This document shows, piece by piece, positions 17,806-26,648 of a stretch of 64,000 bases of DNA. A model generated the notes under the pieces. It was given only the letters and a program-made list of their open reading frames with translations, did no database searches and was not told the origin of the DNA. Each line of letters begins with the position of its first letter. The stretch's first letter is position 1. The position numbers and the translations under genes were made by a program. Origin of the DNA: Candidatus Gastranaerophilales bacterium (lineage in GTDB: Bacteria > Cyanobacteriota > Vampirovibrionia > Gastranaerophilales > Gastranaerophilaceae); NCBI GenBank assembly GCA_944324915.1, contig CALUYD010000003.1, positions 1-64,000 on the forward strand. The letters are read 5' to 3'.

Positions 17806-18669
17806 ATGGACACATTAGTTAAAAATTTATTAGAATCTCAATCAAAAGAAAAAATTCAAAAGCCTAACTGTCAAACAAGAACAGGCCGAAGCCTACTTGC
17901 GTTTTATCTTCAAACAAAATTTAAACAAATCATCAACCACGACAAAAAATCAGACAAACAATTAATTGTAAGCTATAAAAACAGTTTTCTTGATGATTTT
18001 ACAAACAGATTAATAAATAGACCCAACGACAGAATTTTAATCGCTTTAAGCGGAGAATCCGCAAGCGGTAAATCGACTATTTGCAAGCAAATTACAAAAT
18101 GCATAGAAGAATTAAATCTGCCAATTACAATATTGACGGCAGATAATTATTTTAATGATATATCTGAATTAATTAAAAAACACGGCAACTTTGACCTTTT
18201 AAGAGATGCCGGATATGATGTGGATGCGCCGGATAATTTTTATTTAGATTTACTTAGAGAAGATGTACTAAAATTACAAAAAGGAATTGATATTTTAGCT
18301 CCCCAATATCTTGTAAACGGAACAGGAATATCAAAACCAAAATCAATTCCTGTAAAATCTCAAAAAATTATCATAGTTGAAGGTATGTGCTCAATATATG
18401 ATAAAGTTCAAGATATTTTTGACATAAAAATTTACATAGATTTAAATGAAGAAGAAAGAAAAAGACGTTTTCTAAATCGTGCAATATCAAGAAATCAGGA
18501 CCACGAAAACGCTCTTAAGCATTGGGATTATATTCAAAAAGCAGGTAAAAAATATATTCAACCGGCAAAAGAAAAATGTGAAATTATAATAAACGGTGAA
18601 TGTGATTTAAATTATTTTGCACACATGGTTGAATATATAAACTTAATTACAAACAATTTTCATGAATAA
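17806..18669 (+). CDS. Uridine kinase / phosphoribulokinase-like P-loop kinase
   Basis: The 287-aa protein has a basic leader of about 75 residues, then Walker A GESASGKST (83-91), TADNYFND where uridine kinases have the DxFY loop, DAPDNFYLDLL, a strand-Glu IIIVEGMCSIYDK, and the lid RRFLNRAISRNQ. This order fits the uridine kinase/PRK family, which phosphorylates nucleosides or pentose phosphates. The long N-terminal part is unusual for Udk. It follows rnpA by 19 bases with no ribosome site visible. Substrate uncertain. Confidence 0.75.
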   Translation: MDTLVKNLLESQSKEKIQKPNCQTRTGRSLLAFYLQTKFKQIINHDKKSDKQLIVSYKNSFLDDFTNRLINRPNDRILIALSGESASGKSTICKQITKCIEELNLPITILTADNYFNDISELIKKHGNFDLLRDAGYDVDAPDNFYLDLLREDVLKLQKGIDILAPQYLVNGTGISKPKSIPVKSQKIIIVEGMCSIYDKVQDIFDIKIYIDLNEEERKRRFLNRAISRNQDHENALKHWDYIQKAGKKYIQPAKEKCEIIINGECDLNYFAHMVEYINLITNNFHE

Positions 18670-18831
18670 TTTACATACCTAGATTAACTTTTCGCAAGAG
18701 TTTTCAGATAATGTAAACTTTTGTAACAACTTTTGTTATTCTTGAAATTATATCTCGAATATATACTTTATATATATAGGATACAAGGGTCGTAGTATCT
18801 CATGTATAGACAGTAAAACAAGGTAACAAAA

Positions 18832-19299
18832 ATGGGCTGGGTAACATTAGCAGCAAGAAAACAATCCCTAAGACTCGCAATGAGTAACCTTGAAATGCGC
18901 GATTTACAAATAAGTCGCACATTAAGGAGTACTCAACGTACCATGGCCTATGAACAATCAATCATCAAAAACAATAAAGCTGTTGAACTTAGAGATATTA
19001 AAGAAACTTACGAAGAAGTAAGAGATGCAAGACCTGAAGACATGCAAAGTGAAGAATACAGCGAATGGTATATGGAATACCAGGCTGCAAAAGAAGATTA
19101 CGAAGCACAAAGATTAGAAATAACCGAAATGTACGACGATCAACTTGCAATGCTTGAAGAAGAAGCATCTGACGAAGAAGCAATGCTACAACAAGAACAA
19201 ACAACTGTTGAAGCTCAACTAGAAGCAATGCAAGCTGAATATGATGTTGTAAAAGAACAAATCAGCACAGAAATTGAACAATCAACAATAAAACTATAA
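18832..19299 (+). CDS. Coiled-coil unknown protein
   Basis: The 155-aa protein is almost wholly helical and acidic. Residues 1-50 are basic (RKQSLRLAMSNLEMRD), then a Glu/Met/Gln-rich coiled coil runs to the end (EAQRLEITEMYDDQLAMLEEE). There is no signal peptide or cysteine. AAGGT precedes ATG 18832. The 162-base upstream gap is AT-rich and probably contains its promoter. It could be a structural or cytoskeletal protein, or an export chaperone; nothing fixes the role. It ends five bases from the convergent kinase. Confidence 0.65.
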   Translation: MGWVTLAARKQSLRLAMSNLEMRDLQISRTLRSTQRTMAYEQSIIKNNKAVELRDIKETYEEVRDARPEDMQSEEYSEWYMEYQAAKEDYEAQRLEITEMYDDQLAMLEEEASDEEAMLQQEQTTVEAQLEAMQAEYDVVKEQISTEIEQSTIKL

Positions 19300-19304
19300 T
19301 AAAA

Positions 19305-19826
19305 TTATAAACCAATAAATTCGAAAAACTTTTTCAAAACTATATCAGCATTATCGACCAATGCTGGATAGTCAGAATTGTTTTCAACAACTATATTCCA
19401 ATCGGAATAATTATCCAATGCAGTCTCGGTATCATCGTCTGCATTAATCAAAACGCCTCTTTTAGCACGATTTTCAACGGAGGACTCTACCCGAACCAAA
19501 AAAGCACCCCTAGACTTAAAAAAATCTAACTCATGTTCAACTCGAACATCAGGAACAATAATACAATCCATATTTGCAAGATTTTTTAACCAATAATCAT
19601 CATCTTGCGCACGACCCCAATTACCTAATTCAATAAGACCTGTCCTATACAAATGTTTTTCAGATTCAATCTCGTCAAAAGTTAAATTATTTCTCCTACC
19701 AAATTCCAACTTAATAGCATCGCCAATACCAATTCTTTTAAAATTTGGCAACTTCCCTAAAAGAATTTTAGCTAACGTATCTTTACCGCTATATTGCTTA
19801 CCTGAAATAACAATAATCTTGTTCAT
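19305..19826 (-). CDS. P-loop nucleotide kinase-like (dNMP kinase type)
   Basis: The product, 173 aa from ATG 19826, begins MNKIIVISGKQYSGKDTLAK, a Walker A of the GKxxxGKD type found in phage deoxynucleotide monophosphate kinases and dephospho-CoA kinase relatives. Later IIVPDVRVEHELDFFKSRG gives the PDVR.xxE motif of the same group. The start is set by TATAAT (minus strand, 19833-19838) ending exactly six bases ahead of this ATG, with no ribosome site. An earlier ATG at 19844 would lie upstream of the promoter. Substrate unknown. Confidence 0.7.
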   Translation of the reverse strand: MNKIIVISGKQYSGKDTLAKILLGKLPNFKRIGIGDAIKLEFGRRNNLTFDEIESEKHLYRTGLIELGNWGRAQDDDYWLKNLANMDCIIVPDVRVEHELDFFKSRGAFLVRVESSVENRAKRGVLINADDDTETALDNYSDWNIVVENNSDYPALVDNADIVLKKFFEFIGL

Positions 19827-19977
19827 ACAAAGATTATAAAACATAAATAAAATAAATATGTTAAGTTTTTTTAAATTGTTATATACTAAAAAGCAATCGG
19901 ATACTGAAAAAATTTTTATTAAATATAAGGGGAAAATTAAAGTTTACAATCTCAACCAATAAGAAAAGGGGAATTTT

Positions 19978-20202
19978 ATGGGTAAATCAAGTTGTGTCTT
20001 AAAAAAAGACAATGCCACAATTTACGGCTTAGGTCTTTGCGAATATTTAAAAACAAGGGATATAAGGCAAAAATTAGCCTTGTACAGATTAGAAAACAGT
20101 CTTATTTCAGAAATAGAGGACAAAAATAAATATAAAATCTTAGAAAAAGAGTTCAATAAAGAACCACTGAAAAAGAATAAAAAAATTATAAAACTGCAAT
20201 AA
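19978..20202 (+). CDS. Small basic unknown protein
   Basis: The 74-aa product has an excellent ribosome site (AAGGGGA) and its own terminator just past the stop, which argues that it is a real gene. The start MGKSSCVLKKDNATIYGLG is followed by a helical, Lys/Glu-rich part. No domain is recognised. Possibly a small regulator or cofactor binder, without evidence for either. Confidence 0.6.
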   Translation: MGKSSCVLKKDNATIYGLGLCEYLKTRDIRQKLALYRLENSLISEIEDKNKYKILEKEFNKEPLKKNKKIIKLQ

Positions 20203-20227
20203 AAAACGAGGCTAATGCCTCGTTTTT
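20201..20227. terminator. Bidirectional intrinsic terminator
   Basis: Arms AACGAGGC (20205-20212) and GCCTCGTT (20217-20224) around the loop TAAT are flanked by A-run and T-run, so the hairpin can stop transcription from both sides: the small gene on + and the EF-hand gene on -. Confidence 0.85.
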
Positions 20228-20229
20228 AG

Positions 20230-20763
20230 CTAAAATACTTTATCTTCAGATTTATCAGATGAGCTGGTTGAATCAGTATTTGTTTCATAAAACATAGACA
20301 TTTTAGTAGGATCAATTTTAGGATATTTTTCTTTTACATCCTTAATTTGCTCGTTAATTCTATAAGCATTAATCTCGCTTTGAGTAACTCTACCGTCATG
20401 ATTTGAGTCAATTTCATTAAAATTAGATAATACAGTATCTAAAAGACTTGACATACCGGAACTTCCGCTTGCACATAACTGAGATAGCTCGTTATATGTC
20501 ATACCTTGTGTTTGCAATTTGGTAACATAATTATTTACATCTTCAGTACCGATTTTACCGTCACCATCTAAATCCATTTGATTAAAATTAGTCATCATAT
20601 AACTTCTAAAAGTTTGATTAACATTGTACTTAATAGCATCATCGGACGGATTTAAAAGATTTTCCAATGTTAAACCATCAGAACCGTTGAGCATTAGTAA
20701 ATAATTTGCGTTTAAACCTGAAATTGCGCTTGTAAATAAGCTGGAACCTAATAAATTTGCCAT
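20230..20763 (-). CDS. EF-hand calcium-binding protein
   Basis: The 177-aa protein carries two canonical EF-hand loops: residues 64-75 (D-x-D-x-D-G-K, closing with Asp instead of Glu) and 119-130 (D-x-N-x-D-G-R, closing with Glu130). Each is flanked by helices, so it probably binds Ca2+. The start (MANLLGSSLFTSAISGLNANYL) is mildly hydrophobic but not a clear signal peptide. GAGGT precedes ATG 20763. The partner is unknown. Similar two-hand proteins occur as single genes in many bacteria. Confidence 0.8.
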   Translation of the reverse strand: MANLLGSSLFTSAISGLNANYLLMLNGSDGLTLENLLNPSDDAIKYNVNQTFRSYMMTNFNQMDLDGDGKIGTEDVNNYVTKLQTQGMTYNELSQLCASGSSGMSSLLDTVLSNFNEIDSNHDGRVTQSEINAYRINEQIKDVKEKYPKIDPTKMSMFYETNTDSTSSSDKSEDKVF

Positions 20764-20844
20764 AAATAATACCTCTTTTTTTTAAATATTAATTATTTTT
20801 TTAAAAAAGTAAAACCTCAATATGTATGAAAATTTATAAATTTT

Positions 20845-20873
20845 TTGCTCAAAAATAGAAAAACTGATAAAAT
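20845..20873 (+). promoter_or_regulatory. Promoter for leaderless GT-C gene
   Basis: TTGCTC (20845-20850), a 17-bp spacer and TAAAAT (20868-20873) end six bases before ATG 20880. The transcript would start at or next to the start codon. The same form occurs at 27830 and 63735. Confidence 0.7.
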
Positions 20874-20879
20874 CGCACA

Positions 20880-22685
20880 ATGAAATTTATAAAAAAATAC
20901 GGCATTTTTATATTAATAATTATACTCACAATATTTCTAAGATTAAATATCGATACTTTTATCTATGGCTTAAATTATGATGAATTTGCAATAATTTCGC
21001 TTGCAAAATTAAATTTTACAGAAATGCTAAAGGCAATATCAAAAGAAGATTATCATGCGCCTTTATATTACATTTTCTGCCACATTTTATTAAAGTTGCC
21101 AAATAGTTTTTTAGCTTTAAGATTAGCTAATATTTTATTTTCAACAATTAATGCTGTATTTTTCTATAAAATCGGAAAAATCCTACTAAACAAACGCTTT
21201 GGGCTTTTAATGGGACTATTTTTTGCAATTAATCATCTACAAATTACAACAGCAAATTTTATAAAGTATTACTGCTTAAATATACTTTTAATTACATTAT
21301 CAATTTATTTTTTACTTAACTACATAAAATATGATAAATATAAAATCGGTCTTATAATAATAAATTTTCTAATTCCGCTTAGTTTTACATACGGAATAGT
21401 TTTTGTAATTATTGAATATTTAACTATATTACACCTAAAATCAAAAAAAGAAACACTAAAACTCTGGATTAGCTCATTATCAAGTTTTATTTTATACTTA
21501 CCTATTTTATTAACTCAAACAAAATCAGCCCTAGGCTCAATCATAAGCCCTCATAGTAACTCTCCTGCAATTTCTTTTTTTGGATTTTATGCATTTTTAA
21601 ATGATTATTTTTCACCATTGACAAACTATTCATGCAATACTGAAACACTGGAAAGTATGGGATTATTGGTTGGATTTTTAAAAAATTTATCCAAAGGAGA
21701 GATAGATTATCTATCAATTATAATTTTTATTTTATTTTCGCTAATTCCTGTAATAATAGGTCTTTTAGGTATATTTTTAGCTCTAAAAAAGAAAAATAAT
21801 GAAATTAAAATTCTATCCATAATATCTTTTTTATATTTTATTTTTGCAATAGTTGTTATATCTTTAAAAATAAATGGTTTTGTACCGCTTTATATTTATC
21901 CAAGCGGAATAATATTAATAATTTTGAGCCTATACGGATTATTTAAATTAAAAAATAAAATTAAGTATGTTCTTATAGGATATTTAATTTTAGCGCAATT
22001 ATTGGTATCTAACGTATATCCCAAAGAAAAAAGAATAAAACCAACTAAACATTTTACAAATTTAGATTATGTAATTGAAAAAATTAATCCGAATACTCCG
22101 ATAATTATGTTTGAAGGAGCAAGATTTGCAAAATATTATTACAAAGATAAAAATATAATCCCTATTGATTATGATGAATTATCAGGCACACATGGCGAAA
22201 TTGTTATTAAAAATATTTATAATACTAATTCTATTGAAGAATTAAAAACAATCATCAAAAACAATAAAAAACCCCAAAATATTGAAAAATATTGCAGCAA
22301 AAATATTTTTAATAAAACAAAAAAATCTAATGAATTAATTTTAATTTATAATTCAAATGAAACAGAGTTTATTTTAAATAAATACAAGCTAAATAAAAAA
22401 ATCGAAAACAACCTTTCAAATTCAACAATTTCCTATCAATTAGAAAAAAATCACAAAAAAATATCCCAAAGTGAATTTGGAAAAATATTACAAAGCTATA
22501 CAACAGAAAAAATAATCAATGAAATAGAAAAAAAATATAAACCAAGCAAAATTGAGCAATATTTACCAATACCATTAAAAAATTATCAAAAATACTCTCA
22601 ATTAATACAAATCGAAACATCAATAACCGATTATATGAAAAAACCTTTGATGGGATGGATAATTGTAACATATCAAAAACAATAG
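20880..22685 (+). CDS. GT-C membrane glycosyltransferase (GT39/ArnT-like)
   Basis: The 601-aa protein has about ten membrane helices in the first 375 residues and a soluble C-terminal part of about 220. The first loop after helix 1 carries YDEFAI and then DYHAPLYY, the acidic-plus-(H/D)xPLYY pattern of PMT/ArnT-type transferases that take sugars from polyprenyl phosphate. It probably moves a sugar to a lipid, glycan or protein on the outer face of the inner membrane; acceptor unknown. No ribosome site is present; the promoter abuts the ATG. fusA follows after 81 bases. Confidence 0.8.
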   Translation: MKFIKKYGIFILIIILTIFLRLNIDTFIYGLNYDEFAIISLAKLNFTEMLKAISKEDYHAPLYYIFCHILLKLPNSFLALRLANILFSTINAVFFYKIGKILLNKRFGLLMGLFFAINHLQITTANFIKYYCLNILLITLSIYFLLNYIKYDKYKIGLIIINFLIPLSFTYGIVFVIIEYLTILHLKSKKETLKLWISSLSSFILYLPILLTQTKSALGSIISPHSNSPAISFFGFYAFLNDYFSPLTNYSCNTETLESMGLLVGFLKNLSKGEIDYLSIIIFILFSLIPVIIGLLGIFLALKKKNNEIKILSIISFLYFIFAIVVISLKINGFVPLYIYPSGIILIILSLYGLFKLKNKIKYVLIGYLILAQLLVSNVYPKEKRIKPTKHFTNLDYVIEKINPNTPIIMFEGARFAKYYYKDKNIIPIDYDELSGTHGEIVIKNIYNTNSIEELKTIIKNNKKPQNIEKYCSKNIFNKTKKSNELILIYNSNETEFILNKYKLNKKIENNLSNSTISYQLEKNHKKISQSEFGKILQSYTTEKIINEIEKKYKPSKIEQYLPIPLKNYQKYSQLIQIETSITDYMKKPLMGWIIVTYQKQ

Positions 22686-22766
22686 CTTTAATTTGCTTGC
22701 CATGGTGTATGTTTGTGCGAGAATTAAAATATTAGAATAGATACAATTTTAGAAAAGGAAATTAAT

Positions 22767-24854
22767 ATGCCAAGAAAAACTCCATTGGAAAAAATCCGCA
22801 ATATTGGTATTGCTGCGCATATTGACGCAGGTAAAACTACCACAACTGAGCGTATTTTGTTCTATACAGGTAAAACTCACAAAATCGGTGAAACTCACGA
22901 AGGTGCTGCTGTTACCGACTTTATGGAACAAGAAAGAGAAAGAGGTATCACAATCCAATCAGCAGCCGTTACTGCTTCTTGGAGAGGACACCAAATCAAC
23001 ATCATCGACACCCCCGGTCACGTTGACTTTACAATCGAAGTTGAACGTTCATTACGTGTATTAGACGGTGTTGTTGCTGTATTTTGCGCAGTTGGTGGTG
23101 TACAATCTCAATCTGAAACAGTTTGGAGACAAGCTAACAGATATGAAGTACCTCGTATGGTATTCGTTAACAAAATGGATAGAACAGGTGCTGATTTTTA
23201 CAGAGTTGTTGACCAATTAAGAACAAGATTAAACGCAAACGCTATACCAATTCAACTTCCAATTGGAGCTGAAGATAATTTTACAGGTATTGTTGATTTA
23301 TTCGAAATGAAAGCTCATATCTACACTAATGACCTAGGAACAGATATCGAAGTAACCGACATTCCTGCTGATTTAGTTGAAAAAGCTCAACAATACAGAG
23401 ATGAAATGGTTGAAGCAATCGCAGGTGAAGATGATGTATTAATGGAAAAATTCTTTGAAGATCCTTCAACTATTACAGTTCCTGAATTAAAAGCAGCGCT
23501 AAGAAAAGCTGTTTGCGATAACAAAATCGTTCCTGTATGCTGCGGTACAGCATTCAAAAACAAAGGTGTACAACTTCTATTAGACAACGTTGTTGACTAT
23601 ATGCCATCTCCTGTTGACGTAAAAGCTATTGATGGTGAATTAGAAGACGGTACAAAAACAGAAAGACACTCATCAGATTCTGAACCATTTGCAGCTTTAG
23701 CATTCAAAGTTATGACAGACCCATTTGTTGGACGTTTAACTTTCATGAGAATATATTCTGGTTCAATTTCTTCAGGTTCTTACGTATTAAATGCTACAAA
23801 CGGCAAAAAAGAACGTATCTCAAGATTGGTTCGTATGTACGCTGATCAACGTATTGAAGAAAATGAAATCTTTGCCGGTGACATCTGTGCAGCAGTTGGT
23901 TTAAAAGACACAACAACAGGTGATACACTATGTGATGAAAAAGCTCCTATTATCCTAGAAAAAATGAGCTTCCCAGAGCCTGTTATCTCTGTTGCTATTG
24001 AACCAAAAACAAAAGCTGACCAAGATAAAATGGGTATTGCTCTACAAAAACTTGCAGAAGAAGATCCATCATTCAGAGTTAAATCAGACACTGAAACAGG
24101 TCAAACAATTATCTCCGGTATGGGTGAATTACACTTAGATATCATCGTTGACCGTATGTTAAGAGAGTTCAAAGTTGAAGCTAACATTGGTAAACCTCAA
24201 GTTGCTTATCGTGAAACAATCAGAGGTACAGCCGATCAAGATTCTAAATTCATCCGTCAATCAGGTGGTAAAGGTCAATATGGTCACGTTAAAATTAAAA
24301 TCAGCCCTGCTGGCGAAAACGAAGGCTTTGTATTCGAAAACAAAATCGTTGGTGGTGCTATTCCTAAAGAATATATCGAACCTGCAAGAAAAGGTATGGA
24401 AGAAGCTCTTGAAGGCGGTATATTAGCCGGATATCCTATGATTGACGTAAAAGTAGAACTATACGATGGTTCATTCCACGAAGTTGACTCTTCTGAAATG
24501 GCATTCAAAATCGCTGGTTCTATGGCAATCAAAGAAGGTACTAAAAAAGCTCAACCTTGCATACTTGAGCCTATGATGAAAGTTGAAATCGAAATCCCTG
24601 AAGAATTTACAGGTACAATCATTGGTGACATTTCAAGACGTCGTGGTAGAGTTGAAGGTCAAGAACCATTAGGAAACACAGGAAATGTTATCGTTAGAGG
24701 TATCGTTCCTCTTGCTAACATGTTCGGTTATGCTACTGACTTGCGTTCAAATACACAAGGTCGTGGTACATTCTCTATGGAATTCAAATGCTACGAACAA
24801 GTTCCTGCAAATATCGAAAAAGAAATCATTTCTAAAGCAGGCACTAACGAATAA
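22767..24854 (+). CDS. fusA: Elongation factor G
   Basis: The GTPase drives ribosomal translocation. The 695-aa product has the G1 motif [15 protein letters not shown] (residues 17-31), the switch segment [29 protein letters not shown] and the domain IV-V signatures ([18 protein letters not shown]). It is full length. AAAGGAAA precedes ATG 22767. Codon use is visibly richer in GGT, GAC and ATC than in the neighbours, as in highly expressed genes. It stands alone, not in an rpsL-rpsG-fusA-tuf operon. Confidence 0.97.
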   Translation: MPRKTPLEKIRNIGIAAHIDAGKTTTTERILFYTGKTHKIGETHEGAAVTDFMEQERERGITIQSAAVTASWRGHQINIIDTPGHVDFTIEVERSLRVLDGVVAVFCAVGGVQSQSETVWRQANRYEVPRMVFVNKMDRTGADFYRVVDQLRTRLNANAIPIQLPIGAEDNFTGIVDLFEMKAHIYTNDLGTDIEVTDIPADLVEKAQQYRDEMVEAIAGEDDVLMEKFFEDPSTITVPELKAALRKAVCDNKIVPVCCGTAFKNKGVQLLLDNVVDYMPSPVDVKAIDGELEDGTKTERHSSDSEPFAALAFKVMTDPFVGRLTFMRIYSGSISSGSYVLNATNGKKERISRLVRMYADQRIEENEIFAGDICAAVGLKDTTTGDTLCDEKAPIILEKMSFPEPVISVAIEPKTKADQDKMGIALQKLAEEDPSFRVKSDTETGQTIISGMGELHLDIIVDRMLREFKVEANIGKPQVAYRETIRGTADQDSKFIRQSGGKGQYGHVKIKISPAGENEGFVFENKIVGGAIPKEYIEPARKGMEEALEGGILAGYPMIDVKVELYDGSFHEVDSSEMAFKIAGSMAIKEGTKKAQPCILEPMMKVEIEIPEEFTGTIIGDISRRRGRVEGQEPLGNTGNVIVRGIVPLANMFGYATDLRSNTQGRGTFSMEFKCYEQVPANIEKEIISKAGTNE

Positions 24855-24870
24855 TAAAAATATAGAATTA

Positions 24871-24899
24871 ATGAGCGCCCAAAAGGCGCTCATTTTTTT
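24871..24899 (+). terminator. Intrinsic terminator of fusA
   Basis: Arms ATGAGCGCC (24871-24879) and GGCGCTCAT (24885-24893) are followed by a run of seven T. It lies 16 bases past the fusA stop. Confidence 0.9.
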
Positions 24900-24905
24900 G
24901 CAAAT

Positions 24906-24925
24906 AAAAAGGCGCATATCGCGCC
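24906..24925 (-). terminator. Intrinsic terminator of the 25.0-25.2 kb gene
   Basis: GGCGC (24911-24915) and GCGCC (24921-24925) form a short hairpin that on the minus strand is followed by five T. It stands 51 bases beyond the stop of the minus-strand gene. Confidence 0.6.
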
Positions 24926-24976
24926 AAAGTAAACCTACCTATATTCCCCCATTTCAGATAAATAATTAACTATCCA

Positions 24977-25240
24977 TTAATTATTTATAATATTTGTTAT
25001 AAATGAAACAACATCTGAAAAACTTTCTCTAACAAAATCTTTAGCCAAAGTTTTTAATGATGTGTTATCAAAACTGTCGAACACATACTGAATTGGATCT
25101 TCAGTAGCTTTAAAACGACATCTAATATTTCTGTTATCAATTTCATTTAAATTAGATCTCAATTTTTCCGAATTATCAACCACTTCAAAAGGATTGAATG
25201 TTTCTTCCATTAAGTTTGTTCTTTTTTGAAATCTAGCCAT
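24977..25240 (-). CDS. Small unknown protein
   Basis: The 87-aa product is soluble with no recognised domain. It has a polar first half (LRSNLNEIDNRNIRCRF) and a helical end (DFVRESFSDVVSFITNIINN). GAGAGA lies before ATG 25240, and a minus-strand terminator follows. It diverges from the sigma-factor operon across a gap of about 60 bases to the nearest promoter. Function unknown. Confidence 0.6.
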   Translation of the reverse strand: MARFQKRTNLMEETFNPFEVVDNSEKLRSNLNEIDNRNIRCRFKATEDPIQYVFDSFDNTSLKTLAKDFVRESFSDVVSFITNIINN

Positions 25241-25303
25241 TTTTTAATCTCTCTCTTGATATATCTCTTTGATATATTAATAAAGTAAAATTTATTCAAA
25301 AAA

Positions 25304-25333
25304 TTGCCTTTTTTTATTTATAAAATATATACT
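25304..25333 (+). promoter_or_regulatory. Possible promoter of the sigma-factor operon
   Basis: TTGCCT (25304-25309), an 18-bp spacer and TATACT (25328-25333) would start transcription near 25340, leaving a leader of about 117 bases before ATG 25457. An autoregulated ECF promoter could also lie within that leader; I see none clearly. Confidence 0.4.
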
Positions 25334-25456
25334 AAAAATACAAAAAAGCTCAAAACCCTTATAAATACAGAATTACAAATATTAAGAAATATTAAGAAAA
25401 TAAATGAACCATATAGAGATTTTGCCGTTATAATATATGTAGATAAGGATAATACA

Positions 25457-25687
25457 ATGGATAAACTAACAAATTTATTACAAGAAGCAAAACCTTTATA
25501 CAAACAAAGGAAAAGAAGAAAAACTATTGCAAAAATGGTTTTATCTCTAACTTTACCTGTAATATTTTTAAGCAGTATATGTCAAATCTATACACAAGGA
25601 AATGACATATATTTATCATTAGATAATCATACGTTGCAATATGAATTAAGTGAAGATGAATTTGGGTTATCAGGATTAAATAATTGA
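25457..25687 (+). CDS. Short single-pass membrane protein, candidate anti-sigma factor
   Basis: ATG 25457 is chosen because AAGGAT (25445-25450) is well spaced; an open frame extends further upstream without a ribosome site. The 76-aa product has a basic cytoplasmic N-terminus of about 24 residues (PLYKQRKRRKTIAK), one membrane helix (about 25-45), and an acidic outer tail. Its stop interlocks with the TTG start of the ECF sigma gene (4-base overlap). This position and topology suit a minimal membrane-bound sigma regulator, but it has no known anti-sigma domain. Inference. Confidence 0.6.
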   Translation: MDKLTNLLQEAKPLYKQRKRRKTIAKMVLSLTLPVIFLSSICQIYTQGNDIYLSLDNHTLQYELSEDEFGLSGLNN

Positions 25688-26184
25688 AAAAAATATTAAG
25701 CGAACATAGCTATAAAATAAAACAAATAATAAAAAATTTTACGGGGGAATTTAACGAAGATTTAGAACAAGAAGTCTACATAAAGACTTTTAAAAATCTC
25801 GATAAATATAAAGAACAAAATAAATTCTCTCAATGGATTTGCACAATTGCAGCAAATCTATGCAGAGATTATTTAAGAAGCGCAAAATTTAAAAATCAAA
25901 ATCTGACAACATACGATAATGATGAACTAAATAATATATCAACGCAAAAAACGCCTGAAATTGAATATGGTCTAAAAGAAAGACAAAAAATAGTATTAAA
26001 AGAAGTAAATGCTCTTCCTAAAAAAATGAAAGAAGCAATAATATTATATGAATTTGAAAATTATTCCTATGAAAAAATTGCTCAAAAGCTAAAAATTCCT
26101 GAAGGCACAGTAAAATCAAGAATAAACAATGCAAGAAAAATTCTAAAAGATAGACTTAGTTTCTTAATGAAAGAGGAAAACTAA
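25684..26184 (+). CDS. ECF-type RNA polymerase sigma factor
   Basis: The 166-aa product has region 2 (EDLEQEVYIKTFKNLDKYKEQNKFSQWICTIA pattern, residues 20-55, including the -10-binding helix and LCRDYLR) and region 4 (LPKKMKEAIILYEFENYSYEKIAQKL, then PEGTVKSRINNARK, residues 105-150), without regions 1 or 3. It should direct a small stress regulon. The start is TTG 25684 with AGGA eight bases ahead. It is coupled to the membrane protein upstream and the periplasmic protein downstream. Confidence 0.9.
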   Translation: MKKILSEHSYKIKQIIKNFTGEFNEDLEQEVYIKTFKNLDKYKEQNKFSQWICTIAANLCRDYLRSAKFKNQNLTTYDNDELNNISTQKTPEIEYGLKERQKIVLKEVNALPKKMKEAIILYEFENYSYEKIAQKLKIPEGTVKSRINNARKILKDRLSFLMKEEN

Positions 26185-26648
26185 TGACAAAAAAACTTTT
26201 AACAATATCAACAATACTTTTGCTCAGCTTTTCATTTGTGTATGCTAATGAAAATCCTCAAAATGAGATAAAATGCACTTGTCAAAACCAAAAGCAAAGA
26301 AATATTGACGATTTCTTAAATGAAAAACTTCAATTAAGCGAGGAACAAAAAGCTCAATTAAAAGAAAACAGAATAAAATTCAGAAAAGAAATGAAGCAAA
26401 TAATTGAAGAAATGGAAGTTTTACACAGTCAAATCAAAGATAAATACAAAACTACCTCATCAAAAATGCAAGCAAACATTGAAACTGCACCAATGAAAGC
26501 AAAATTAGTTACCCTAAAACAAAAAGCAGATAAATTAAAACGCAAAAACAGAGAAAATTTTGAAAAAATCCTAACAAAAGAACAAAAAATAAAATTTGAA
26601 AACATCAAAAAGGATTTTGCAACAAAACGCAAAAAACACAAACCTTAA
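26184..26648 (+). CDS. Periplasmic Spy/CpxP-like helical protein
   Basis: The 154-aa product has a signal peptide (about residues 1-21, ending SFVYA-NE), then CTCQNQ and a long Lys/Glu helix pair. LQLSEEQKAQLKENR and LTKEQKIKFENIKK are the LTxxQ-type motifs of Spy/CpxP and heavy-metal-resistance sensors. Such proteins bind misfolded protein or metal and modulate an envelope stress response. The start overlaps the sigma stop by one base (TAATG), so it belongs to the same operon. It meets the next gene head-on over TTAA. Confidence 0.8.
   Translation: MTKKLLTISTILLLSFSFVYANENPQNEIKCTCQNQKQRNIDDFLNEKLQLSEEQKAQLKENRIKFRKEMKQIIEEMEVLHSQIKDKYKTTSSKMQANIETAPMKAKLVTLKQKADKLKRKNRENFEKILTKEQKIKFENIKKDFATKRKKHKP

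Noticed and set aside
18670-18831. Riboswitch ahead of the coiled-coil gene
   Set aside because: The 162-base gap is AT-rich and has no conserved riboswitch core or terminator that I can see.
22749-24969. Several frames inside fusA on both strands
   Set aside because: fusA is intact and its lower A bias leaves chance frames open. None has its own start signals.
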